A stretch of 64,000 nt of DNA from Dipteris shenzhenensis. Its lineage: Eukaryota > Polypodiophyta > Polypodiopsida > Gleicheniales. Shown in pieces: positions 21,534-32,660 of the stretch. The stretch is from the NCBI GenBank assembly GCA_047967505.1, contig CM106540.1, one strand, 5' to 3'. A program made the position numbers and the translations under genes. The notes below the pieces were generated by a model that worked only from the letters and a program-made list of their open reading frames with translations, ran no database searches and was not told the origin of the DNA. Position 1 is the stretch's first letter. Each line of letters opens with the position of its first letter.

Positions 21534-23138
21534 GTGAATCTCGTAGAATCGGGAGTCCGACCGACCACGCAAGTGTCGCGCCCAGCAGGCCATACGCTAT
21601 TTGGTAGAATTGCATTATTAGAGAATGCCTTGCAACAGATTTTAGTGCAACAGTTACAAGCAAATGTAGGGCAATCTAAGCTCAGGAAAATGGTTCATAG
21701 TATGTCTACTAGACCATCTCGTAAAGAGAAAGGTAAAGTTACAATGGAGCCTAAATCCAGTGTTCATACGGTCGAGCCTAGGAGGGCTAAGGTGCCTAAT
21801 ATTGCCAATTATAGGCTAGAAAAGTAATCTGGTCAGATGTCTGACCGTAGTTCCGATATCATAGAGACCTGGTTACACAAATGGAACGAGGCCTTCGCCA
21901 TTTGTGAAATCATGAATGATATGAAGAAAATCCGCGAGGCCACCCATATGTTTAATGAGGCAGCGGATCGGTGGTGGATAAAACAGTAGAAAGATGGAGT
22001 GGCATCCACTACTTGGAAGGGGTTTAAAAAAGAATTTAGAAAACACTTCTTACCTCCTGACGAAGGATCCCGAGCTTGGGATCAGTATTGAAACCTTCGT
22101 CTGAGGAATTTATTAGTGGCGGAATACACTGATAAGTTCAGAGAAAGTGTAATGAAAGTTTATGAACCTCTACCTCAATCAATCCAAGTAAAAGATTTTA
22201 TCTTTGGTTTGAATGATCGGATCAAGATGGAAGTTTGAACTAAGTATGCGAACACGCTAGATGAAGCAATTGCCATAGCCCTGAACTATGAGGATACCAA
22301 AGGGAACAGACCAAGTAGGTTTCTGCAGGTTGGGACTCGGTATGAGTACCCGAAGAAAACTGGGTTTAAGAAGAAGTGGATTAGCTAAGGGAGTGTCTGA
22401 CAGCCTAGTGGTCAAGCTACGCAGGCGAAGCCAGTTGAGACTCCTAAACCAAGTACCACCATTGGAATGAAAAGAAAAGTAACACCAATGGCAGCCTGGG
22501 CTTGGTTGAAGTCCTTTTTGAACCCAGAGCAAAGAGAAAAAGCGAGGAGAGAAGACTTGTGTTTTGGATGCCTTCAACCTCATCAGTGGAAAGATTGTCC
22601 ACGAAACAAGAATCATCGGATGGCTGAGATGGTGATCTCAGAATGCGACGTGGAAATGGAGGGAAGTCCCAGAGCAAAACAAACGCAGATTCAGCTAGCG
22701 GGATCTTCACAAAGGTCAGTACCTGTTTTGTTATATGTGTCTGTTACTAAGCTAGTAACTAGTGCACCTGATAATGTCCTGTCAAAGCCCGCAACAACGG
22801 GGTATACAACCTTTAACGATACGAAGTTAATTAAGATGAAAGGACAAGTAGCCAATCATGATGTCATTGTGTTGTTTGACTCAACGTCAACGCACAATGT
22901 AATTAACTCCAACCTTGTAAAGAGGCTGAAATTAAAGACTAGCCCATCTGACTATGCATATACAGTCAGAATGGCAGACGGAAGTTCAACTGAAGTATGG
23001 GACCAAAGGGTTACCCAGTTGGAACTTCGAATTCAGGACTATGTCAAGAAGCTTGACTTTGAAATGACAAAGCTTGCTCACGCTCACATAGCCCTAGGTA
23101 AGGCTTGGCATTCTAGGAAAAATCCAACCATAGATTAG
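21534..23138 (+). pseudogene. gypsy-1 gag and protease, broken
   Basis: Colinear with the gypsy-2 gag. The frame gives LFGRIALLENALQQIL, then EAADRWWIKQ, EYTDKFRESVMKV and ALNYEDTK, with several in-frame stops (for example after WWIKQ and after FGLNDRIKMEV). From 22467 an open frame holds the zinc knuckle CFGCLQPHQWKDC and the aspartic protease motif VIVLFDSTSTHNVINS, ending in TAG at 23136-23138. The knuckle spacing CX2CX3HX4C is one residue short of the usual form; the protease has DST where DSG or DSA is usual. Confidence 0.85.
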
Positions 23139-24880
23139 AAAAAGCACATTTATCAATTCAAGATGAATGATGTGCTATATGTCTTATGAGGTGAAAAAGA
23201 TATACCTCAGGGGCCGTTGGTTTCCGTAATGGAAGTTCAAAAAGCTCAAGAAGAGTTTATGTTTCTTTGTACAGCAGCGGTAGAGCCGATTGATGGTCCT
23301 TCGGCTAGCAGCCTAGCACTAATGTTACCCAAAATGCAGAGATGGCCAAGTTGGCTGATCAAATAGCAGAGTTGTTCTCTGATTGTTTTAGGGATGAGTT
23401 ACCTTATGGGTTACCTCCAGGGCGGAATGTTCAGCATAAGATTAAACTAATCCTGAGGGCAAAACCTGTAATTAGACCTTCCTATAGGTTAAGTTTTACC
23501 GAAGAAGCGGAGGTACGAAGACAACTGGAAGAATACCTCAAGCTGGGACAGATTCAACCCAGTTTCTCACCTTTTGCTTCGCCACTAATATTTAAAAAAA
23601 AGAAAGATGATACTTTTCACCTCTGTATAGATTACAAAGCATTCAATAATATCACTATTAAGCACAGGTATCCGATGGCTCGGATCGATGATTTGCTAGA
23701 TGCGTTACATGGGGCCATAATTTTCAGTAAAATAGATCTTAAATGTGGCTACCATTAGATCCATATTAGAGCCGAGGATGTGCATAAAACCGCTTTTTAG
23801 AAGCAGGTTTGGACATTATGAGTTTTTGGTAATGCCGTTTGGACTTCCCAAAGCTCCAGCTACATTCGTCATGCTTATGAACGATTTACTACGTCTGTAT
23901 ATCGGAGAGTTTGTAGTATTGACGATATTCTTGTGTTCAGCAAAAGTATTGCTGAGCATCACGAACACTTAAGAATAGTGTTCAATACTTTGAGAAAAGC
24001 CAGTCTTTGTGTAAATAAAAAGAAAACTGTACTGTGTATGGTAAGACTTGAATATTTAGGATTCATTATTACTCTTGAGGGGGTGGAAATGGATCCAAAG
24101 AAAGTGGCTGTGATACTGACTTGGCCTATGCCTCAGAGTTTGATCGCTTTGCGATCATTCTTAGGATTTGTCCAATTTTATCGAAGGCATATCAAAGGAT
24201 ATTCCGAAATAGTATCGACATTGACTGATCTAACCTCAGATAAAGTACCCTTTATATGGGGAGAGAACCAACAGGAGAGTTTTAACACCATAAAATAAGC
24301 TATGGTCTCACGACCGGTGTTAAAAATAGTTGATCCCTAGAAACCGTTTTTCCTTGAAACCGATGCAAGTGGCATTGTGGTAGGAGCAGTTCTCCTCCAA
24401 GAGGGAAGGCCAGTAGCCTTTGAAAGCAAGAAGCTTTCTCCCTCTCAACGAAATTGGCCAACTCATGAATTAGAGTTGTATGCTGTTGTCCATGCTCTGA
24501 AAACATGGAGACATTATTTGTATGAGGTAGAGTTTTATGTTGATGTTCAACATGATACTCTGAAACATTTTTGTAAACAACCTGACTTGAGAGGCCGCCA
24601 AGCTAAGTGGGCCAAACTCATGTAGGAGTGCAACTTGACAATTTGGTACCGAAGAGGGAAGGCTAACAAAGTTGCTAATGCGTTGTCACGCATTCTACAT
24701 AATATGAGTTTCACGGTATTAGAGAGTCCTCTAATGACCGAGATTAGAGAAACTCAAAAGATGGACGAGTTCGTCCAGAGTCTTTGGCCTAAGGCTCATG
24801 TATTCAAACCCGCGGAAAAGGTTGACCTGGCATCTAGAAAAGGCCAAACTTATGCAAGATATACCATATGTTGAAAAGAA
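23139..24880 (+). pseudogene. gypsy-1 reverse transcriptase and RNase H, broken
   Basis: Polymerase begins after the protease stop. QIQPSFSPFASPLIFKKKKDDTFHLCIDYKAFN, then [11 protein letters not shown], a TAG, a frameshift near 23795, [23 protein letters not shown], and the catalytic region reduced to a damaged DDILVFS-like stretch near 23920. RNase H follows with ETDASGIVVGAVLLQEGRPVAFESKKLS and HALKTWRHYLYEVEF, then RRGKANKVANALSRI. At least five stops (CAA or CAG turned to TAA or TAG) compared with gypsy-2 show it is inactive. Confidence 0.88.
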
Positions 24881-24889
24881 ATGGCAAGG

Positions 24890-26168
24890 TAGTAGTACCT
24901 AATCAGAATGATCTCAGGTAAAGAGTCATTCAACAATGCCATGATAGCCCATGTGCAAGACATCCAAGAGTCGAGAAAACATATCATTTCGTGAAGCGAG
25001 ATTTCTTTTGGCCAAAAATGAAAAAACATATTCATGAATATGTGACACGTTGTTTTTCGTGTCAGGTAAGTTAGGCAGAGTGGGTGAAGCCACCCGGACT
25101 TTTACAACCTTTGGAAATACCACTAGGTAGGGAGGAGAGCATTTAGGTCTGCCTACGACACAAGGTGGATATGATTCTATCCTTATGATAGTTGATAGTC
25201 TTACCAAGATGGCTCACTTCATTCCAACAAAAGAGTCTGTTAGTGCCCCGCAAGTGGCAGATTTGTTTATTAAACATATATTTCGTTTGCATGGATTACC
25301 CAAATCCATAGTGTCAGACAGGGATGTCAAATTTACCAGTCATTTTTGGACTGCAGTGTTTGAGACACTAAGGACTGAGTTGGGAATGAGTAGCAGGGAT
25401 CATCCAGAAACAGATGGTCACACGGAAAGAATCAACCAAATTTTGGAGGATATGCTTAGAGCATATGTGTCATTGAGGCAACATACATGGGACAAGTGGT
25501 TGCCACTGTTACAATTTGCCTATAATGATAGAAAACATTCCTCTACAGGGTTCAGTCCGTTTGAGCTGAACTATGGTTATAGACCAGCAAATCCAACTAC
25601 AGTTGGAGTACCTCAGAAAGTACCTAGTGCCGCGAACTTTGTGGTTCAGATGCGGGAGATGCTAGCACTTGCAAGAGCTAACATCCACCAAGCTATGGAT
25701 AGAGCTAAGCCGTATGCGGATGAAAACAGATCTGTTAGAGAATTTAAGGAAGGAGAAAAAGTTTTTCTCAGAGTTCCTTCGCGCTCTAAATCTTTAACTG
25801 CAGGAGAGCGTGCTAAGTTATCACCCCGATATTGTGGGCCGTGGTTAATTCTAAAAAGAATAGGCAAGGTAGCCTATAAATTAGAATTACCACAAGGTTG
25901 TAAGATGCACCCAGTGTTTCATGTTTCTCGTTTAAAGAAAGTTTTACATACAGGTGACTCACTAATCAAGGGTGGTGTTTTGTTTCAGGAGATAGAGGAT
26001 AATGCAGGACGCAAACCAACAAGAATCCTGGACCGAGGAACAACGCAAGTACGCAATCGGAAGATACCCACGGTGTTGGTTGCATGACATGGTTTACCTC
26101 TATCAGAAGTTACCTAGGAATCCGTATACCAGACTTTATCATCGACGACGCTGATGCCTGAAGAGGAA
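24890..26168 (+). pseudogene. gypsy-1 integrase with chromodomain remnant, broken
   Basis: The zinc-binding part (VIQQCHDSPCARHPRVEKTYHFVKRDFFWPKMKKHIHEY, C-F-S-C) carries stops. From 25185 a 300-codon open frame covers the catalytic core: DSLTKMAHFIPTKESV, IVSDRDVKF, HPETDGHTERINQ with a downstream glutamate, then SPFELNYGYRP, the GPY-like FLRVPSRSKSL and SPRYCGPWLILKRIG, and PVFHVSRLKK. After RKPTRILDRGTTQVRNRKIPTVLVA a TGA replaces a Trp codon of the chromodomain. Confidence 0.88.
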
Positions 26169-26173
26169 AGGAA

Positions 26174-26639
26174 TGTTACGCTCAAGTTGAGGCAACATGA
26201 CCTTGGAAGGGTCAGTCGACATTTTCCTTTAAAGGATCAATGTTTGTATTAGATTTGTTTGGGCTTCACGTAATTGATCAAGAAAGGAATCAAGGTCAAG
26301 GTCCTTGGTAAGGGTCACGTGGCACAAGACTAGGTGGATCTAAGGCTAAGGGGTCTAAATGCATTAAATGTGCCAAGGGGCAAATATTTTCATTGATATC
26401 CCAAGAGAGGGATAAATGATGCATTGAGGAGATGCCCTCAAATGTAGACATGTGGCATACTAGATCCATCTAGGGAATTTTGGGGCTTGGTGGAATTTGC
26501 AAGCTTGAGCCTTCACGTTGTTGACTATTCTAGAGTTTTGCTACCACTAAGGTTGGCTGGGAGGAAATTCTATGTGCCTGCCTCGCGATAGACTATTAAA
26601 CTGATGATGTGAAGCGAGTTAAAGATAGTGATCGTTATA
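26174..26639 (+). repeat. gypsy-1 right LTR
   Basis: 466 bp, preceded by the purine tract at about 26160-26173 and followed by the target duplication CTATT. The differences from the left LTR are mostly transitions. Confidence 0.9.
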
Positions 26640-26644
26640 CTATT

Positions 26645-26675
26645 AGTGGGATGGAGCAAAATTTCTGCAGGTTGT
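26645..26675 (+). pseudogene. Ty1/copia reverse transcriptase fragment, right of gypsy-1
   Basis: This continues the copia frame interrupted at 19952 with SGMEQNFCRL, then is cut by the (GAAA)n tail of LINE-2 copy A. Confidence 0.6.
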
Positions 26676-27189
26676 AGAAAGAAAGAAAATTTATTAGAGT
26701 CTTCAAAAGACCGATGGGTGTATGAGGCTGAAAGAAAACTTGATACAAATCACAGTAAGGGTGGAGCTACTAAACAAGCATCATCACCCGTGCTGAGTCT
26801 TAAGTCTAATCATACATAATCAAATACGTCTGGGTGTGACAATGAAAAGAAAAAAAGATTGGGAGCGGAACGGAATCCTCCTTATGTCATGTCGCCCTGG
26901 CTGGTGCATAGCCGGTGATGGGACGCAGGCGTCCGTCAAGGGGTGCCATGCGTCTCAGTCTCCTGGAGGAGGATGGACATAAGACCAGAGCCACCGTGAC
27001 TCCCGTGGGACGTGTCCTGGGTCTAAACAATGACGGGAGGTCCCCCAGAGTGATCTGTGTGTCCCCTTCATGCCTCGTGAGTCGTGCTGCGGTCGTCGGG
27101 TCGGGGTCTCTATCACGTCTGCGACTAGAGATTGGACGATCAATATCACTCGATGGAAAGCACTCTATGATCCTGCTCTGAAAGGTGTC

Positions 27190-27760
27190 TGATGGTGTGG
27201 CCAAGCCCCCGTCGCCTGAGTAAGTACTCTCTGCATCAGACCCGCTTGTGAATGAAGGCCACGAGGCATCTCTGATCTAGGTAGGCGAGGAATATGGAAA
27301 GGAGCCCGGAGCCGTCTCTAAAAAGACAGTGGTAACGACCTCGAATCTCATAGTACACTGGGCACCTGAAAATAAAATGCTCCTCCGACTCAACCTCCTG
27401 ACAGTCGCACAATGTGCATATGCGATGCTTCCTAGGGATCCCCTCTGCTCTGCCGCTCTCTATGCAGAGGCGGTGTGATGATACCCGAAACTGTCCGATG
27501 GAGATCCGTAGTGAGTGAGGTATATGAAGCTCAGTGTACCCCAGTGGTGTGATGAATCCCTCCTCCAAAATACGAAGACAGTGATCTCTGTAGAAGCTCA
27601 GCCTCACTGGAAGCTCCCTTGGCTCCAACCAGGTCCTAAAGGTGTGTAGCTGCAAGAGATCTCTTGAATGACCTGGTTGGTGTGTGGCCCGATTGGGATG
27701 GTGGGTGGGAGTACCGAAGGAGCATCCAAACTGTAGGTATCCTATCGACATGAAACCCTA
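27190..27760 (-). pseudogene. LINE-2 copy A ORF2 C-terminal zinc-knuckle region
   Basis: The frame reads LLQLHTFRTWLEPRELPVRLSFYRDHCLRILEEGFITPLGYTELHIPHSLRISIGQFRVSSHRLCIES, then RICTLCDCQEVESEEHFIFRCPVYYEIR. The C-x2-C...H-x4-C arrangement is the zinc-binding tail seen in plant LINE ORF2 proteins. It is open for 171 codons (27751-27236). Copies B and C carry matching but more damaged versions. Confidence 0.75.
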
Positions 27761-28950
27761 GTCTACTTACACTCGCCGTGCCACTAGACATGAGATCCCT
27801 TGTGCCTGGTGAAGTTAAATGTCCCAATGCTCGCTCACTTGTGAGGTGGGCTCTCATCTCTCTGCACTCGTCGGCAAACCGGGGGTTTTGGAGCATCTTC
27901 CTGTCTAGGACACGTGCAGATCGAGTCGTGGGAAAGGATCTAGTGGCAACATCCTGTATCACTGAGATAAGGGTATCTAAGACATGGGCAAGAGCCATCC
28001 CATCTCCAAGTAAGACTAGAAGCTCCGAGGCCAAATACTCATGTATCCCGGGTCAAGAGCAGGGTCAAAATGGATATGAACACGAGTGGGTGGCAAGGGG
28101 GCGCTCCTCATGGCTGGCATAGCGGCCGAGATACAAAAGGCAACGTATGAGTGGTTGGCATTGAGTGGAGGAGGGAGCACAGTAAAATCGTGTATCCGTG
28201 AGGTAAAAGCTAGTGGACCCAACAAGTAGTCCACTGTGTTTCTTCCCCCACCATGTGCGAAACAAGTGACCCACAAGATGATGGGCATCTCCGGAGAGCG
28301 TTAGATATGATCAAGTGATGGATAGCCCCAAACTCAAGTATATGTCTCCCGTGTGCTGTCACGAGTGCATTTGTATCAGATGACTGCCTCACTATCCCTA
28401 GCTCTGCTACATCCATCTCCGGTACTATGAGGAAATCATCATCGAAATCTAGCAGGCCAACCTATCTCTCCAATACGTGCATTGAAGTCACCGAGGAGGA
28501 GAGTGTCCCCCTGTCTAGAGAGCTCCGTGATGTCATCATGAATAGTGTCATATGGGTTGTGCCCTTCCGTGGTGGTGACTTCTCGTGCATAGGATAATGT
28601 ATCTGGGGAAAAGTAAACACACTGCAATGAAAATCAGGCGTGTATCTGGTACCTGAACTCGCACCCACATATGTCGTGCGTGCTCCTCTCTCCAGATCAC
28701 AGATATGAGTGGTCTCAAGTGTGCTCTAAAAAGAATAGCCACGCCTCCCGACCCCCATACCCCACTGTCCCCCCTCATCTCCTCCCTATGGGCTGATTCC
28801 CAGATATATCGTGTCACTGTCGGCAGCCCTCTTTCCGGACTTTGATGGGTCTCGGTGTAAAAGATCATGTCTTTGTCGATGTATGTTTCCAAGAAACCCC
28901 CAGGATCACACCAAAGGGTACCATTGTGATTCCACACTGCTACTCTCAGC
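27761..28950 (-). pseudogene. LINE-2 copy A endonuclease, polymerase missing
   Basis: The start VAVWNHNGTLWCDPGGFLETYIDKDMIFYTETHQ has the conserved WN and the catalytic glutamate (TETH). Later pieces are WGSGGVAILFRAHL, MWVRVQVPDTRLIFIAVCLLFP, LLLGDFNARIGEIGW (the GDFN motif), DYLLGPLAF...IHDFTVLPPPLNANHSYVAF (NHSY in place of SDH) and the linker DVATRSFPTTRSARVL...HLTSERALGHLTSPG. Frames change several times. The linker then joins straight to the C-terminal region near 27760. Confidence 0.72.
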
Positions 28951-29028
28951 CCCCTTTGTGCACCCAGCTCATTGGTCTGACACCGTCATAATCCCCCATC
29001 TTCTTTCTCCTCCCTATCTACTCTCTCC

Positions 29029-29830
29029 CTAATGATCACTCTACCATCTCTATAAGCAGCCATTTCCCTACTTCTCTAGCTGCCATGACATGTACCATTC
29101 CTTCCCTTCGGTGTTCCTGCTGCAGGAGAGTGAGGTCATCATCTAGGCATATTTTGGTCCCTTTCAAAGTTGTCCCTCATGCTCATGAGGGTAGATCTAT
29201 CTATTGTTGTCCGGGGTTTCAGCACTCACGGTCCAACTCTCCAAGCTGTCTCGCATGTGAGGCTAGCTCCCATCTTAGTGAACAAAGTTTGGAAATATGC
29301 CATTGGAGTCTCTCCCACGGTTAAGCCTCTCACTAAGACATTTCGTGCCACTGTTGCGCAAATTCAGCGTGCTTACCATTCATGGTGGCTTATCTCTCTC
29401 TTAAGAGTCTCATTTTCTGCTTTGAGCTCTACCATGGCCTTGCTGCCCCCTTCTGAGGCTGCTTGCGTTTCTTTCATTTGCTGTAATTCAATCCCCAAGT
29501 GCCTGTACCTTATCTTGTAGCTGGACTTTCTCATTTACCCATCCTGCTTTCTCCTTCTCCCATTCATCTTTCTTGGCCTTTTCCTTCCTCCACTCTTCTT
29601 GTACATTCCCTCCTTGTTTCTTGATCTCGGTAGGTGTCTTGTCCACGGGAGCTTTCCCAGCCTGCAAGGCCACATTTGTAGCCTCAAAGCTGTCATTTTT
29701 TTCTATCAGCGCAGGGCATAGCTTGTTGAGGCAAGTGATCACATCTGAGGTACCCTTGTGGGCTGTTCCTGTTGGTAGGGTGCCATGGCTGTTTCCAGAG
29801 CCTGCTTTCCCCAAATATCTTCCACATAGC
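29029..29830 (-). pseudogene. LINE-2 copy A ORF1 (coiled coil plus RNA-binding-like domain), broken
   Basis: The N-terminal part (29814-29488) is a charged coiled coil rich in E and K (EEWRKEKAKKDEWEKEKAGWVNEK). The C-terminal part in shifted frames reads RGLTVGETPMAYFQTLFTKMGASLTCETAWRVG, then TIDRSTLMS and YRDGRVIIRERVDREE, matching ORF1 of copy B. The order coiled coil then RNA-binding domain is like that of L1-type ORF1 proteins; the RNA-binding role is inferred. Confidence 0.6.
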
Positions 29831-30465
29831 CTCTTGTAGACATTTTACTAGGTAGTATTGAGACTCACTGCTAAAAATGTGCAGCATCTTGTGACTTAGA
29901 TGGATCTTGATGTTGTTGATTGGGCTGTTTTTTCTGCAGGTCTTTGTGCTGGTAGTCATTGCTTCTTGCAGGTCCTTCTTTGTTTCTTCCAGGTCCTCGA
30001 GTTCAGAGCAGAGGATGGGGTTAGTTGTTTTTGAACTCGACAGCAGGGAGGGTGGGGGTTTGCATGTATCGGGGCCCTTGACAGGGCCTAGGCTGGCCCT
30101 GTGTGTAACGAAGCGCTAGGTAGGGCCTAGGCTGGCCAGGCTGCTTAGGGCTGTTGCTTAGCCCATGGGAGCTCCTAGGCCATGGCCAGCAGCTAGGCGG
30201 GCAGCGCAGCAGCAGGGGGGGCACAGCACAGGCAGCAGGCCACACGCGTCCCGTGCATGGAGAGCAGCATGCCACGTGGGGAGTGGGACAGCAGCGTGCC
30301 ACGCGAGGGGGTGAGCCGGGAGGGAGAGAGGGAGAGAGGGAGGGGGGAAGAAAAGAAAGAAAGAAAGATGTATTAACGTCTGCGAGAGGCCTTGAAGGCC
30401 TATGAGACATATGCAAAGCCAAAAGGTAAGTCATGCAAGCCACTAAGGGCTGAAGCAAAGGGCTC

Positions 30466-31590
30466 ACTAAGGCCCTTGCTGAAAGCTAGAGTGCTAAGCT
30501 AGTGAACAAAGTAGTAGAAGTAGCAAAATATCAGGGTGGTGTCAGGTGCTCCGAGCTAACGCTCCTAGTACATGCCCAGGTTCCATATATCCAGGTAACC
30601 TAGTGGCTCTCTGATGAGATGTCACAAGCTCTTGTATCTGTGTCTGTCGAGCTGTCTCTCGATGCGGTGGAGGGCATGGTCTCCTCGATCTCTGTATCCC
30701 AAGGGCTACATCAAGGGTGACTCCTCATCTCTGGCGGTCACCTCTGAGAAGGGTATGAACCGGACCTCGATCGTGCATGGCCCTCTCCATGTCGCATGTG
30801 GAGCGCGTCTCTCGTCTGTTAGCATCGTAGTGGAGACTCCCACTGCTAGTCCATGATGCCCTCATCTCATCAAGCTCCTCTCCCTCGGGCTCGCCGGTAG
30901 CTGACTCAAATGCATAGAAATCTACGAAGTGTCTGGCTTTGTCAATCTCTGTGACCTGTGGCCTCAATCTTTGTTGCTCTCTGGTCTGTCGCATTAGTAT
31001 CTCTCTCTATCGCTGCATCTCAATCAAATAGAGCCCAACACAAACCTGATCGAGAAAATGAATAAACCATGTAAGTGGACCAAAGCCATGCCCCTCCTAG
31101 AAGAGGCAGTGATATCGTCCACAGATCTCATAATAGACTGGGCACACACATGGGCACACACATAGAAAGTGCTCCTCTGTCTCGATCTCCTCCATCTGGC
31201 ATAGTGTGCAAGTCCTTTGCTCTCTGGCTATGCCCGCAGCTCTCCTTGCCTTAATCCTCAACCCTCAACTGATGTGACGAGGCTTGCAATTGACCGATGG
31301 CGATTCTCAATGCATGTGAGACTCTCCTGTCCTCGAGATACTAAGGTCTAATGACAAGACCGGGCTCCGAGACCCTCTTGAAATGATCATGGTAGAACTG
31401 GATCTTGGTGGGAAACTCCTCTCCCCCCCAAGCCCTAGATGTATGGAGCTAGAGGAGCTCCAACCGTATGATACGGTTTATCTCATCTCCTGGGATCATC
31501 TCTCAAGTGGTGCATCCAAGCTTAACTGAAACGGGAGAAGTATGTCCACCATCCTCAGTGTGAGATCTATTGTGCCTCTGGTGAAGTCAA
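30466..31590 (-). pseudogene. LINE-2 copy B ORF2 C-terminal region, broken
   Basis: Colinear with copy A. The zinc-knuckle stretch around 31260-31130 is recognisable but frameshifted (LAHYARWRRS matches the ICTLCD region in another frame). A further C-terminal segment (30994-30725) rich in acidic and arginine residues follows and continues into the 3' end shared with copy E. No intact frame remains. Confidence 0.5.
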
Positions 31591-32660
31591 GGGTCCCAAT
31601 GCTCACTCACATGTAAGGTGGGCTCTCATCTCTCTGCACTCATCGTCGAACCAGGGGTTTCAGGGCATCGTCACATCTGAGACACGTGAAGATTGTGTCA
31701 TGGGAAAGGTTTTGGTGGCAACATCCTGTATCACTGAGACAAGGGTATCTGATGCATGTGCAAGGTCCATCCCCTCTCCAAGTAATATTGGAAGCTCACA
31801 AGCCAGGTGGCTCACGTACACCGAGTCAAGAGCACGGTCAAAATCGATCTCAACGCGAGTGGGTGGAAGGGGAGCCCTCCTTATGGCTAGCATGGCGTTC
31901 GACATACAGAAGACAAGATATGAGTGGTCGGCCCCAAATGGAGGAGGAGGCACAGTAAAATCATGCATCCATGGGACAACGGCTAGTGGACCGAGCAGGT
32001 AGTCCACAGTACTTCTCCCCCTGCCATGTGGGAAACAAGTGAGCCCACTAGATGATGGCTATCTCCAGAGACCGCTATATATGATCAGGTCATGGATAGC
32101 CCCCAACTCGAGTAGATGCCTCTCATATGCTATCACTGGTGCCTCTGCCTCTGCCGATTGCCGCACAATCCCCAGCTTTGATGCATCCATCTCCGGTACT
32201 ATGAGGGAATCCTCATCGAAATCTAACAAGCCAACATGTATGTTCCCAGTGGTGACCTCTCATGCATAAGATGATGTGTGTGGGGGAAAGTAACACACTG
32301 CAATGAAGATCGGCCGTGCGTCTAGAAGCTGAATTTGAATCCACATGTGCCGTGCATGCTCCTCCCTTCGTATCACAAAGAGGAGTGGCCTCACATGTGA
32401 TCTGAAGAGAACAGCACACCTCCAAAGCCTCGTACCCCACTATCCCTCCTCAATTCCCTCCTATGAGCAAACTCCCATGTGCATCCTGTCACTGTGGGTA
32501 GCCCTCTCTCTCGACTCTCATGTGTCTCTATGTAGAAGATCGTGTCTCTGTTAGTGTGTGTCTCCAAGAAACCCCCCGAACTAGACCAGAGGGTGCCATT
32601 ACAATTCCATACTGCCATCTTCATTTTCTTTTGCATTCTCATCCCATTGTTCAGACACCG
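31591..32660 (-). pseudogene. LINE-2 copy B endonuclease, polymerase missing
   Basis: The frame starts MKMAVWNCNGTLWSSSGGFLETHTNRDTIFYIETHESRERGLPTVTGCTWEFAHRRE. A deletion or frameshift follows, then DYLLGPLAVVPWMHDFTVPPPPFGADHSYLVFCMSNAM, PPTRVEIDFDRALD and the linker VIQDVATKTFPMTQSSRV. The GDFN region seen in copy A is missing here, so this copy is further decayed. ORF1 ends about 20 bp upstream of the ORF2 start. Confidence 0.7.

Larger units (their letters stand above)
19953..26639 (+). mobile_element. gypsy-1, full-length Ty3/gypsy chromovirus-type LTR retrotransposon
   Basis: 6687 bp bounded by direct LTRs starting TGTTACGCTC and flanked by a perfect 5-bp target duplication CTATT (19948-19952 and 26640-26644). 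After the left LTR come a primer-binding site, a leader, gag, protease, reverse transcriptase, RNase H, integrase and a C-terminal chromodomain remnant, then a purine tract GAAGAGGAAAGGAA before the right LTR. It is inserted in a copia polymerase. About a dozen substitutions plus indels separate the LTRs, so it is older than gypsy-2, which has the same layout and a closely related sequence. Confidence 0.92.
26676..30347 (-). mobile_element. LINE-2 copy A, reverse-transcriptase-deleted LINE with (GAAA)n tail
   Basis: The tail at 26676-26689 is followed, going right, by a short 3' UTR (AATAAA-type end and the shared GGTCT/CTCATA motif), the ORF2 C terminus, the endonuclease, an ORF1 with coiled coil, and a GC-rich 5' region up to the purine-rich block at 30317-30347. 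Endonuclease and C terminus are joined without any polymerase domain. Copy B has the same arrangement. It inserted into the copia fragment left of it. The right boundary is approximate. Confidence 0.7.

Noticed and set aside
21534-26168. Fungal repeat-induced point mutation
   Set aside because: The transitions are moderate and the host is a plant; methylation-linked decay is a sufficient explanation.
30021-30467. 148-codon minus-strand frame rich in Pro and Ser
   Set aside because: It runs across the LINE-2 copy A/B border and a purine-rich repeat, with no homology.
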